Shown here piece after piece: positions 1-9,236 of a DNA stretch of 64,000 bases. The stretch comes from JACVRX01 sp963819885 (GTDB lineage Bacteria > Actinomycetota > Actinomycetes > Jiangellales > Jiangellaceae). Position 1 is the first letter of the stretch. Each line of letters starts with the position of its first letter. A program made the translations under genes and the position numbers. The notes beneath the pieces were generated by a model. The model saw only the letters and a program-made list of their open reading frames with translations. It was not told the DNA's origin and searched no databases. The stretch is taken from assembly GCA_963819885.1 (NCBI GenBank), contig CAWFXV010000032.1, positions 251,632-315,631 on the forward strand. The letters are read 5' to 3'.

Positions 1-645
1 GACCGCCTCGCTGATGGCGATTCCCAGGCTGCCCGGCGTGTCGGGATCGTCGGCCAGGATCTTGCGGCCCACCTTGGTGAGGTCGGACGGGCTGGGATGG
101 ACCGTCGCACCATAGGTCTCCATCATCGACTTGCGGTACGGCTTGCCGTCGTATGAGGCGCGCACCTGCCAGATCTCGCACTCGACCCCGAACAACGCGC
201 AGGCGAAGGCCAACGCGCTGCCCCACTGGCCGGCGCCGGTCTCCGTGGTCAACCGGCGGATGCCCTCCTGGGCGTTGTAGAAGACCTGGGGGACGGCCGT
301 GTTGGGCTTGTGGGAGCCGACCGGACTCACGCCCTCGTACTTGTAGTAGATCCGGGCCGGCGTCCCGAGCTCCTTCTCCAACCGATGAGCACGGTAGAGC
401 GGGGTCGGCCGCCAGAGCCGGTAGACGTCCAGCACCTCCGCCGGGATGTCGACGTAGGACTCCTGCGTGACCTCCTGGCCGATGAGTGCCATCGGGAACA
501 ACGGCGCCAGGTCATCGGGTCCGACGGGCGCGTGCGTCGCCGGGTGCAGAACCGGAGGTGGCGGGGCGGGCAGATCTGGTACGAGGTTGTACCACTGCCG
601 TGGCAGCTCGGATTCGTCCAGCAGGATCTTGGTCGGCTCGGCCAT
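1..645 (-). CDS. trpB2: TrpB2-type tryptophan synthase beta chain, 5' part (runs off the left edge)
   Basis: This reading frame is open from an ATG at 645 down to base 1, giving 215 codons, so the gene is cut by the window edge. The product matches the N-terminal half of TrpB2-like PLP enzymes, which condense indole with serine. It begins MAEPTKILLDESELPRQWYN and contains YEGVSPVGSHKPNTA, where the lysine after GSH is the expected PLP Schiff-base residue, and ETGAGQWGSALA, a cofactor and substrate loop. The N-terminal extension of about 90 residues before the PLP lysine is characteristic of TrpB2 rather than TrpB1. No trpA is visible, which fits a stand-alone enzyme that may use free indole or O-phosphoserine. 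It is divergent from rplM. Confidence 0.88.
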   Translation of the reverse strand, partial: MAEPTKILLDESELPRQWYNLVPDLPAPPPPVLHPATHAPVGPDDLAPLFPMALIGQEVTQESYVDIPAEVLDVYRLWRPTPLYRAHRLEKELGTPARIYYKYEGVSPVGSHKPNTAVPQVFYNAQEGIRRLTTETGAGQWGSALAFACALFGVECEIWQVRASYDGKPYRKSMMETYGATVHPSPSDLTKVGRKILADDPDTPGSLGIAISEAV

Positions 646-706
646 GACCGAAGTATCGTCCTCCAAGCCCGCCTCTCCAAGATCAACACCACGTCTCCGG
701 CCGCGG

Positions 707-772
707 CTTCAATGATCCAATACTCGCCAAACAGCTCACTACGCCGTTTTGGCGCGTATTTGATCATCGAAG
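707..772. repeat. long imperfect inverted repeat between trpB2 and rplM
   Basis: The arms 707-731 and 748-772 pair over about 25 bases with only about three mismatches, around a 16-base loop. The core reads ATGATCCAATACTCGCCAAA on the left, and the complement of the right arm is ATGATCAAATACGCGCCAAA. It lies between two divergent genes and could be an operator, a small palindromic repeat element or a transcription barrier. No T-run follows it. Confidence 0.7.
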
Positions 773-819
773 TGCGGAAGGGGCGGGCCGGCGGCGGGCT
801 GGCTGGTCGGTTCTCGGTT

Positions 820-849
820 TTGACCCTCTGGTCGCCCGGCCGGTATTCT
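820..849 (+). promoter_or_regulatory. predicted rplM-rpsI promoter
   Basis: A TTGACC -35 hexamer (820-825) and a TATTCT -10 hexamer (844-849) are 18 bases apart. This is a good vegetative sigma match about 90 bases upstream of the rplM start. The predicted transcript begins near 856 and carries a structured leader. Confidence 0.65.
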
Positions 850-860
850 GAGCAGTCGTT

Positions 861-899
861 GTGTGCGCCGCCGGTCGCTGATCGGTTTGGGGCGCGCAC
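861..899 (+). promoter_or_regulatory. candidate structured leader of the rplM-rpsI transcript
   Basis: GTGTGCGCC (861-869) pairs with GGCGCGCAC (891-899) with one G-U pair. Inside it CCGGTC pairs with GATCGG around a short loop, giving an extended stem-loop just after the predicted transcription start and 41 bases before rplM. Ribosomal protein leaders often bind their own product; such autoregulation is inference here. Confidence 0.5.
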
Positions 900-940
900 C
901 AGCCCGACTGCAGTATCCCTCGACCGAGCAAAGGCCCACC

Positions 941-1384
941 TTGCGCACGTTCAGCCCGAAGCCGAGCGACGTCCAGCGTCAGTGGCACCTGATCGACGCC
1001 ACCGACGTCGTCCTCGGTCGGCTCGCCACCCAGACCGCCACCCTGCTGCGTGGCAAGCACAAGCCGATCTACGCACCGCACGTCGACACCGGCGACTTCG
1101 TCATCATCGTCAACGCCGACAAGGTCGCGCTGACCGGCGCCAAGCGGGAGAACAAGGTCGAGTACCGGCACTCCGGATTCCCCGGCGGTATCCGGGCCAC
1201 GTCCTACGACGAACTGCTGGCGAAGAACCCCCGCCGGGTCGTCGAGAAGGCGGTCAAAGGCATGCTGCCCCACAACACGCTCGGCCGGCAGATGATGTCC
1301 AAGCTCAAGGTCTACGCCGGCCCGGAGCACCCGCATCAGGCCCAGCTGCCGGTGCCGTACACGATCAGCCAGGTCGCCCAATGA
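941..1384 (+). CDS. rplM: 50S ribosomal protein L13
   Basis: The 147-residue product is an L13 protein of normal length that binds 23S rRNA early in large-subunit assembly. The TTG at 941 is chosen because the protein then starts at the conserved RTFSPKPSDVQRQWHLIDA, with AAAGG about seven bases upstream. The frame is open further upstream but that part has no family match. Conserved features are VVLGRLATQTATLLRGK near the N-terminus and AVKGMLPHNTLGRQM in the C-terminal half. The stop overlaps the rpsI start in ATGA, so the two genes are almost certainly cotranscribed from the promoter at 820-849. Confidence 0.96.
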   Translation: MRTFSPKPSDVQRQWHLIDATDVVLGRLATQTATLLRGKHKPIYAPHVDTGDFVIIVNADKVALTGAKRENKVEYRHSGFPGGIRATSYDELLAKNPRRVVEKAVKGMLPHNTLGRQMMSKLKVYAGPEHPHQAQLPVPYTISQVAQ

Positions 1385-1899
1385 CCGTTCCCGGGATCGA
1401 GGACATGACCGACACCACCGTCGAGGCACCGCCCGCCGAGGCTGCCGAGCCCACCGCGCCGGAGGAGACGTTCACCAGCGAGACGACGGCGCCGTCTCGG
1501 CGCTCCTCGATCGAGCCCGCAGACGCGACCGGGCGCCGCAAGGAGGCGATCGCCAGGGTCCGGCTCGTGCCCGGCACCGGGCAGTGGACCATCAACGGCC
1601 GCACGCTGGCCGAGTACTTCCCCAACAAGGTGCACCAGCAGACTGTCGAGTCGCCGTTCGTGGAGCTCGAGCTGCAGGGTCAATACGACGTCATGGCGCG
1701 TGTCCACGGCGGTGGCGTGACCGGTCAAGCCGGCGCGCTTCGCCTGGGGGTCGCGCGAGCACTCAACTCCGCTGACACCGACAACAACCGTTCTCTGTTG
1801 AAGAAGGCCGGCTTCCTCACCCGGGATCCGCGGGCGAAGGAACGCCGCAAGGCCGGCCTGAAGAAGGCACGCAAGGCGCCGCAGTACAGCAAGCGCTGA
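1381..1899 (+). CDS. rpsI: 30S ribosomal protein S9
   Basis: S9 sits in the head of the small subunit, and its C-terminal tail reaches the P-site tRNA. The protein has the typical actinobacterial acidic, Ala/Glu/Thr-rich N-terminal extension of about 45 residues, then the core beginning GRRKEAIARVRLVPG and the basic tail KKARKAPQYSKR, whose final SKR is invariant. The start at 1381 gives an ATGA overlap with rplM and has AGG eight bases upstream. ATG 1405 (MTDTTVEAPP) is an in-frame alternative with poorer Shine-Dalgarno spacing. Length is 172 residues from 1381. Confidence 0.95.
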   Translation: MTVPGIEDMTDTTVEAPPAEAAEPTAPEETFTSETTAPSRRSSIEPADATGRRKEAIARVRLVPGTGQWTINGRTLAEYFPNKVHQQTVESPFVELELQGQYDVMARVHGGGVTGQAGALRLGVARALNSADTDNNRSLLKKAGFLTRDPRAKERRKAGLKKARKAPQYSKR

Positions 1900-1922
1900 C
1901 CGACCGCCTGGCGCCGCCGCAC

Positions 1923-1948
1923 GGCCCTGGGGCATACGCTCCAGGGCC
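1923..1948 (+). terminator. predicted terminator hairpin after rpsI
   Basis: A perfect 8-bp stem, GGCCCTGG (1923-1930) with CCAGGGCC (1941-1948), has a 10-base loop and lies 24 bases after the rpsI stop. There is no U-tract, as is common for terminators in high-GC actinobacteria. It sits just before the glmM Shine-Dalgarno, so it may attenuate rather than fully stop transcription. Confidence 0.5.
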
Positions 1949-1976
1949 GATGCGCTTTCTCGACCAGGGAGACACC

Positions 1977-3329
1977 GTGGACCGACTCTTCGGCACCGAC
2001 GGCGTCCGCGGCCTGGCCAACCAGGACCTCACCGCCGAGCTGGCCCTCGACCTCTCGGTTGCTGCAGCTCACGTCGTGGGCGAGGCAGGCGCGTTCGCAG
2101 GACACCGACCGGTTGCCGTCGTGGGCCGTGACACCCGAGCGTCGGGAGAGTTCCTCGAGGCAGCGGTCGTGGCCGGTCTCGCCAGTGCCGGCGTCGACGT
2201 GCTGCGGGCCGGTGTTCTGCCGACGCCAGCCATTGCGTATCTGACGGATTCCCTGGGCGCGGATCTAGGCGTCGTGATCTCCGCGAGCCACAACCCGATG
2301 CCCGACAACGGCATCAAGTTCTTCGCCAAGGGCGGGACCAAGCTGGACGACTCGGTCGAGGACGCGATCGAGGCCCGGTTGCGCGAGCCGTGGCAGCGCC
2401 CGATCGGCGGGGCTGTCGGACGGGTGCGGGATTATCCCGAGGGATTCACGCAGTACGTGTCGCACGTCGTCGACGTGACACCACATCGGCTCGACGGGCT
2501 GCGCGTGGTCGTCGACTGCGCGAACGGTGCGGCCTACCGGGCCTCCCCGGATGTGCTGCGACGGCTGGGCGCCGACGTCGTCACGGCGTTCGCCGACCCA
2601 GATGGACTCAACATCAACGACGGCTGCGGGTCGACCCACCTCGACCAGTTGCAGAGTCTCGTCGCCAGCCATCGCGCCGATGCGGGCATTGCGCACGACG
2701 GTGATGCCGACCGGTGCCTGGCTGTCGATGCCGCGGGCAACGTCGTCGATGGCGATCAGATTCTCGCGGTGCTCGCGCTCGGCATGCGTGCGTCGGGCCG
2801 GCTGAACGACGAGACCGTGGTGTCGACCGTGATGTCCAACGAGGGATTCCGGCTCGCCATGCGGCGGTCCGGAATTACCGTCCTCGACGCAGCGGTCGGG
2901 GACCGGTACGTACTGGAAGCGATGAAGGCGGGCGGCTATTCGCTCGGCGGCGAACAGTCAGGCCACGTCATCATGCTCGACCACGCGACGACGGGTGACG
3001 GCATCCTGACGGCCGCCCACCTGCTCGGCAGTGTCGCGCATACCCGACGCACGCTGGCAGAGCTGGCCGGCGTGGTCCAACGGCTGCCGCAAGTGCTCGT
3101 CAACGTGTCCGGAGTGGACAAGTCCCGCGTCGGGTCAGAAGCCGACCTGCAGGCGGCGGTCGCCCGCGCCGAAACGGAACTGGGTGACACCGGCCGCGTC
3201 CTCCTCCGGCCGTCGGGTACCGAGCCTCTCGTGCGAGTCATGGTCGAAGCGGCGACCGAGGACCACGCCAGCGCCATCGCGCATCGCCTGGCGGCCATCG
3301 TCGAGGAAACCCTCACCCTCGCTCCGTGA
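1977..3329 (+). CDS. glmM: phosphoglucosamine mutase
   Basis: GlmM converts glucosamine-6-phosphate to glucosamine-1-phosphate, the step after GlmS on the way to UDP-GlcNAc and peptidoglycan. The 450-residue product begins MDRLFGTDGVRGLAN and carries the phosphoserine loop VISASHNPMPDNG (catalytic Ser near 104), the metal loop DGDADR and the C-terminal phosphate-binding RPSGTEPLVRVM. GTG 1977 is chosen because AGGGAG lies five bases upstream and the conserved N-terminus begins there, although the frame is open to 1950. It lies downstream of the rpsI hairpin and convergent with coaA, only about 10 bases from the coaA stop. Confidence 0.95.
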   Translation: MDRLFGTDGVRGLANQDLTAELALDLSVAAAHVVGEAGAFAGHRPVAVVGRDTRASGEFLEAAVVAGLASAGVDVLRAGVLPTPAIAYLTDSLGADLGVVISASHNPMPDNGIKFFAKGGTKLDDSVEDAIEARLREPWQRPIGGAVGRVRDYPEGFTQYVSHVVDVTPHRLDGLRVVVDCANGAAYRASPDVLRRLGADVVTAFADPDGLNINDGCGSTHLDQLQSLVASHRADAGIAHDGDADRCLAVDAAGNVVDGDQILAVLALGMRASGRLNDETVVSTVMSNEGFRLAMRRSGITVLDAAVGDRYVLEAMKAGGYSLGGEQSGHVIMLDHATTGDGILTAAHLLGSVAHTRRTLAELAGVVQRLPQVLVNVSGVDKSRVGSEADLQAAVARAETELGDTGRVLLRPSGTEPLVRVMVEAATEDHASAIAHRLAAIVEETLTLAP

Positions 3330-3339
3330 CTGGGCCTGG

Positions 3340-4299
3340 TCAAAGCTTGCGCAGCCGGATCCATTCGACGCCGTGGCGGGCGTCCTTGTGCAGCACCAGG
3401 GTTGCGCGGCCTCGGGTAGGCAGGATGTTCTGTGCCAGGTTCGGCCCGTTGATGGTGTCCCAGAGCCGGGACGCCTGGGCTACAGCCGCGTCGTGGTCTA
3501 GCCCGGCATATCGGTGGAAGTATGACGCCGGCTCCTGAAACGCCGTGTCCCGCAGCCGAAGGAACCGATCGACGTACCACCGCCGGATGTCTGAAGTCGC
3601 GGCGTCGACGTAGATGGAGAAGTCGAAGAAGTCGCTCACCGCAAGACCGGAGGCGCCGTCACTGCGTGGTCGGGCAGGTTGCAACACGTTGAGGCCCTCC
3701 ACCAGCACGATGTCCGGCCGGCGCAGCACGATCTGGTCGCCGGGCACGATGTCATAGCTCAGGTGCGAATACACCGGAGCGACGACCTCCGGCTCACCGG
3801 ACTTGACGGCCGCGACGAACCGCAACAGTGCCCGCCGGTCGTACGACTCGGGAAAGCCCTTTCGCTGCAGCAGCCCGAGCCGCTCGAGCTCGGCATTGGG
3901 AAGAAGGAACCCGTCGGTCGTCACCAGCTCGACCTCGGGGTGGTCAGACCAGCGGGCCAGCAACAACCGGAGCAGGCGGGCCGTCGTCGATTTGCCGACC
4001 GCCACCGATCCGGCTATCCCGACGACATAGGGCGTGCGGTCGGGCAGCGCTGCCAGGAACGTCTTGGTGCTCGCATGCAGCTGGCCGGTTGCCCGCACGT
4101 GCAGGTTGAGCAGACGAGACAGCGGCAGATAGATGGCGCGGACCTCGGCGAGGTCGACCTCGTCGCCGAGGCTGCGAACAGTCTCGAGTTCGGTTGCTGT
4201 CAACGGCAACGGCTCGGCGCCGTGGCCGTCGTCAGCGAGTCCGGCCCATGCCGCGCGGTCGAGCTCGACGAAAGTGGACAGCGCATGCGGTTGCGTCAC
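3340..4299 (-). CDS. coaA: type I pantothenate kinase
   Basis: CoaA phosphorylates pantothenate, the first committed step of coenzyme A synthesis. The 319-residue length is typical. The P-loop GSVAVGKST is at residues 97-105, followed by VELVTTDGFLLPNAEL with the catalytic-base region, RKGFPESYD and DFFDFSIYVDA, all hallmarks of the bacterial type I enzyme. It is divergent from glmS with 34 bases between the start codons, so the two promoters must overlap. Being type I, it is expected to be feedback-inhibited by CoA; that is family knowledge. Confidence 0.95.
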   Translation of the reverse strand: MTQPHALSTFVELDRAAWAGLADDGHGAEPLPLTATELETVRSLGDEVDLAEVRAIYLPLSRLLNLHVRATGQLHASTKTFLAALPDRTPYVVGIAGSVAVGKSTTARLLRLLLARWSDHPEVELVTTDGFLLPNAELERLGLLQRKGFPESYDRRALLRFVAAVKSGEPEVVAPVYSHLSYDIVPGDQIVLRRPDIVLVEGLNVLQPARPRSDGASGLAVSDFFDFSIYVDAATSDIRRWYVDRFLRLRDTAFQEPASYFHRYAGLDHDAAVAQASRLWDTINGPNLAQNILPTRGRATLVLHKDARHGVEWIRLRKL

Positions 4300-4320
4300 C
4301 GGTCCATCCTGGCGGGGAGA

Positions 4321-4333
4321 TACCCTGGCCGCC

Positions 4334-4336
<3 letters not shown>
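4321..4336 (+). promoter_or_regulatory. leaderless promoter of glmS
   Basis: A TACCCT -10 hexamer (4321-4326) ends seven bases before the GTG at 4334, so the transcript should begin at or next to the start codon. No well-placed Shine-Dalgarno exists. Confidence 0.6.
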
Positions 4337-6181
<1,845 letters not shown>

Positions 6182-6192
6182 TCCATTCGTGC

Positions 6193-6258
6193 CGTGAAGA
6201 TCGTTGTGCTGCTCCGCGCAGGGTTATGCGCGCACGGTTCTACACGACGATCTTCACG
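6193..6258. repeat. inverted repeat between glmS and acpS
   Basis: The 16-base arms 6193-6208 and 6243-6258 (CGTGAAGATCGTTGTG against CACGACGATCTTCACG) pair with a single G-U, around a 34-base GC-rich loop. It begins 12 bases after the glmS stop and ends 25 bases before acpS. A transcription terminator or palindromic repeat element is likely. Confidence 0.65.
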
Positions 6259-6282
6259 ACCGGTCGGCAGGGGTGCTCTCCG

Positions 6283-6639
6283 GTGATCGTGGGCCTGGGA
6301 ATCGACGTCGTCGACGTCGCGCGATTCGCGGAGACGCTCGAACGGACGCCGCGACTACTGGAGCGGGTGTTCACGATCCATGAGCGGGACCGGCCGATCG
6401 CCTCACAGGCCGCGCGCTTCGCTGCGAAGGAGGCGCTGGCCAAGGCGCTGGGCGCGCCGCAAGGTCTGCGATGGCACGATGCGGAGGTGGTGACCTCCGA
6501 CGACGGGCGACCGTGGTTCGAGGTCCGCGGGTCGGTGGCGGAACGATGCACGGCCCTCGGCGTCGATGCCGTCCTGCTGTCACTGTCCCACGACGCCGGC
6601 ATCGCGTCGGCTGTCGTCGTGCTGGAGAGCAAGCCGTGA
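6283..6639 (+). CDS. acpS: holo-[acyl-carrier-protein] synthase
   Basis: AcpS transfers 4'-phosphopantetheine from CoA to the serine of apo-ACP, activating fatty acid synthesis. The product is 118 residues, the usual size. It starts at GTG 6283, giving IVGLGIDVVDVARF with the metal-binding Asp, and contains RFAAKEALAKALG with the catalytic Glu/Lys region and the C-terminal LLSLSHDAGIASAVVV. Upstream in-frame codons (from 6226) lie inside the inverted repeat and were rejected. The stop overlaps the nnrD start in GTGA. Confidence 0.93.
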   Translation: MIVGLGIDVVDVARFAETLERTPRLLERVFTIHERDRPIASQAARFAAKEALAKALGAPQGLRWHDAEVVTSDDGRPWFEVRGSVAERCTALGVDAVLLSLSHDAGIASAVVVLESKP

Positions 6640-8057
6640 TCGGCGCCCACCCCGTCCGGCACATCCGCGCCGCTGAAGCGGCGTTGATGGCCACCCTGCC
6701 CTCGGGCGCATTGATGCAACGAGCTGCTGCGGGCCTGGCCGCCCGATGCGCGCTGTTACTGGGCGGCCCATATGGGGCTCGGGTCACGCTTCTCGTCGGC
6801 GCTGGAGACAATGGCGGTGACGCGTTGTTCGCCGGGGCTCGACTCGCGCGGCGCGGGGCCCGAGTGGATGCCATCCTCATCCGGCCGGAGCGGGCCCACG
6901 AGAGCGGGCTTGCTGCCCTTCGTGGCGCCGGTGGGGCGGTGACGGACTGGCCGGTGCGTTCGGTGGCCGCCGCCGATCTGGTCATCGACGGACTCCTCGG
7001 GATCGGCGGTTCCGGCGGCCTGCGCAACGACGCCGCCCTGTTGGTCAAGCTCGCGGCCGAACAGGCCGGGCTGGTCGTCTCGGTGGACCTTCCCAGCGGC
7101 GTCGACGCCGATACGGGTGAGCTGCCCGGCGAGCACGTCGTCGCCGATGCCACCGTGACGTTCGGAACGCGCAAGGTCGCCTTGGTGGTGGACCCAGCGG
7201 CGGGAGCGGCCGGCCGGGTCGAGGACGTCGACATCGGCTTGGCGCCCTATCTGCCCAAGCCTCCGGTTGAGTTGCTGGAGCCGGCGGATGTGCGTGCATT
7301 GCTTCCCATCCCAGCGCGCGAGACCGACAAGTACGCCCGCGGCGTCGTGGGCGTCGTCGCTGGTTCGGCTCAGTACTCGGGGGCAGCCGTGCTGTCGAGC
7401 GGGGGTGCCGTCCGTGGCGGAGCCGGGATGGTCCGCTACGTCGGCCCGGACGAGGTCGTCCGCGCGGTGCAGGGCCGGTGGCCCGAGACGGTCGCCGGCC
7501 CCGGCCGGGTGCAGGCATGGGTCATCGGGCCGGGTCTGGGGACCGACGCGGGCGGTGGTCCGATGGTGGACAAGGCATTGTCCGACGGGGTCCCCGTCGT
7601 CGTCGACGCCGACGGGCTGCGCTTCCTGCCGCAGCGGCTCGACGTGCCCGCCGTGCTGACGCCGCACGCGGGCGAGCTGGCGCGGATGCTGGGCACGACC
7701 CGCGAAGAGGTCGAAGCCCGTCGTCTTCATCACGTTACCGAGGCCGCCAACCGATGGAACGCCGTCGTCTTGCTCAAGGGCTCGACGACCCTCGTCGTCA
7801 CCCCCGATGGACAGGTGCGGGCCAACCCGACGGGCACGCCGGCGCTGGCAACGGCCGGATCCGGCGACGTGCTCGCCGGTCTGACCGGCGCGCTGCTGGG
7901 TGCCGGTCTCGCACCCATCGACGCCGCCAGCGTGGCGGCGTACGTCCACGGCGTGGCAGGCCAGCTGGCCACGCGGTCGACGGCGTATCCGAGCGCGACG
8001 ACCATCCTCGACGTCCTGCCGGACGCGCTGCACCGACTGGCCGACCGACAAGGCTGA
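6636..8057 (+). CDS. nnrD: bifunctional NAD(P)H-hydrate epimerase / ADP-dependent dehydratase
   Basis: This enzyme repairs hydrated NADH and NADPH. The N-terminal epimerase (YjeF_N) domain covers about residues 1-205 and includes VGAGDNGGDALFAGARLARRG and the VSVDLPSGVDADTG loop. The C-terminal ribokinase-like dehydratase domain covers about 215-473, with LTPHAGELARML, VLLKGSTTLV and ATAGSGDVLAGLTGALL, which bind ADP and metal. The GTG at 6636 overlaps the acpS stop and gives a start directly at the family N-terminus (IGAHPVRHIRAAE). Length is 473 residues. The upstream frame overlaps acpS and has no homology. Confidence 0.93.
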   Translation: MIGAHPVRHIRAAEAALMATLPSGALMQRAAAGLAARCALLLGGPYGARVTLLVGAGDNGGDALFAGARLARRGARVDAILIRPERAHESGLAALRGAGGAVTDWPVRSVAAADLVIDGLLGIGGSGGLRNDAALLVKLAAEQAGLVVSVDLPSGVDADTGELPGEHVVADATVTFGTRKVALVVDPAAGAAGRVEDVDIGLAPYLPKPPVELLEPADVRALLPIPARETDKYARGVVGVVAGSAQYSGAAVLSSGGAVRGGAGMVRYVGPDEVVRAVQGRWPETVAGPGRVQAWVIGPGLGTDAGGGPMVDKALSDGVPVVVDADGLRFLPQRLDVPAVLTPHAGELARMLGTTREEVEARRLHHVTEAANRWNAVVLLKGSTTLVVTPDGQVRANPTGTPALATAGSGDVLAGLTGALLGAGLAPIDAASVAAYVHGVAGQLATRSTAYPSATTILDVLPDALHRLADRQG

Positions 8058-8069
8058 CAGAATCGGCCC

Positions 8070-9236
8070 ATGAAGACGCCGGTCCCGCACGCAGAAGTGC
8101 GGGTCGATCTGACCGCAGTGCGCGACAACGTGGCCGAACTGCATGGTCGCGCGGTCGACGCCGAGGTGTTGGCCGTGGTGAAAGCCGACGGCTACGGCCA
8201 CGGCCTGGTCCCCTCGGCCCGAGCCGCCCTGGCCGGCGGGGCGACCTGGCTCGGTACCGCCGTGCTGGCCGAGGCGCTCCAACTGCGCGCCGCCGGCATT
8301 TCGAACCGGATATTGGCTTGGCTCGCTGCGCCAGGCGAGCGTTGGGGCGAGGCGATATCTGCCGATGTCGACGTGTCCGCCGCCGCGGTTTGGGCCGTCG
8401 AGGAGATCGCCGCGGCGGCCAGAGACATCGGGCGGCCGGCCCGCCTGCACCTCAAGGTCGACTCCGGGTTGGGCCGCTCCGGCGCGACCGTACCCGACTG
8501 GCCCGGCCTGGTCGACACGGCGCTCAAAGCCGAAGCCGAGGGGGTCGTCGAGGTCGTCGGGCTGTGGTCACATTTCGCGATCGCCGATGCGCCTGCGCAC
8601 CCGACGGTGGCCCGTCAGCTCGGGGTGTTTCAGGACGCCGTCGCGTTCGCAGAGGCCCGGGGCGTCATTCCCGAGGTGCGTCATCTGGCCAATTCGGCCG
8701 CCACGCTGACCCTGCCGCATACGCACTTCGACCTGGTCCGGCCCGGCTTGGCCGTGTACGGACTGTCGCCGGTGCCCGATCAGGCAGCCCCGGCCGATCT
8801 CGGCCTCCGCCCAGCGATGTCGGTCCGAGCGCGGCTGTCGTTGGTCAAGCGCGTGGACGCTGGTCAGGGCGTCTCCTACGGCCACGCCTACGTCACTGAC
8901 CGGATGACCAGCCTGGGACTCGTCCCGCTGGGATACGCCGACGGTGTTCCCCGGCATGCCTCGTCCGGCGAGGGCGGACGGGGGGCACCGGTGCTGGCAG
9001 CGGGCCGGGTGCGTCCGGTAGCGGGCCGAGTGTGCATGGACCAGTTCGTGGTCGACCTCGGCGCTGACGAAGCGCACGCCGGAGACGAGGTCGTTCTGTT
9101 CGGTGACGGTGTCGGCGGCGAACCAACGGCACAGGACTGGGCCGATGCCTGCGGCACGATCTCGTACGAGATCGTCACGCGGTTCGGTCCACGCTTGCCG
9201 CGCGCATACGTCGGCACGGAGGAGATCGGCCGGTGA
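8070..9236 (+). CDS. alr: alanine racemase
   Basis: Alr interconverts L- and D-alanine for peptidoglycan. The 388-residue PLP enzyme has the lysine Schiff-base motif VVKADGYGHG (Lys38) in the N-terminal TIM barrel and the second catalytic base in VSYGHAYV in the C-terminal beta domain, with GRVCMDQFVVDLG nearby. ATG 8070 is 12 bases after nnrD. CAGAAT ends six bases upstream of the ATG, resembling the leaderless promoters of this window although the first hexamer base differs. The stop overlaps the next gene in GTGA. Confidence 0.95.
   Translation: MKTPVPHAEVRVDLTAVRDNVAELHGRAVDAEVLAVVKADGYGHGLVPSARAALAGGATWLGTAVLAEALQLRAAGISNRILAWLAAPGERWGEAISADVDVSAAAVWAVEEIAAAARDIGRPARLHLKVDSGLGRSGATVPDWPGLVDTALKAEAEGVVEVVGLWSHFAIADAPAHPTVARQLGVFQDAVAFAEARGVIPEVRHLANSAATLTLPHTHFDLVRPGLAVYGLSPVPDQAAPADLGLRPAMSVRARLSLVKRVDAGQGVSYGHAYVTDRMTSLGLVPLGYADGVPRHASSGEGGRGAPVLAAGRVRPVAGRVCMDQFVVDLGADEAHAGDEVVLFGDGVGGEPTAQDWADACGTISYEIVTRFGPRLPRAYVGTEEIGR

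Noticed and set aside
310..1380. Upstream extension of the rpsI frame to a 529-codon protein
   Set aside because: The extension crosses trpB2, a promoter and rplM in another frame and has no similarity. The real start is the ATGA overlap at 1381.
6756..8450. 564-codon minus-strand reading frame opposite nnrD and alr
   Set aside because: It is antisense to two well-supported genes, rich in Arg/Gly/His and without any domain. Long antisense frames are expected at this GC content.
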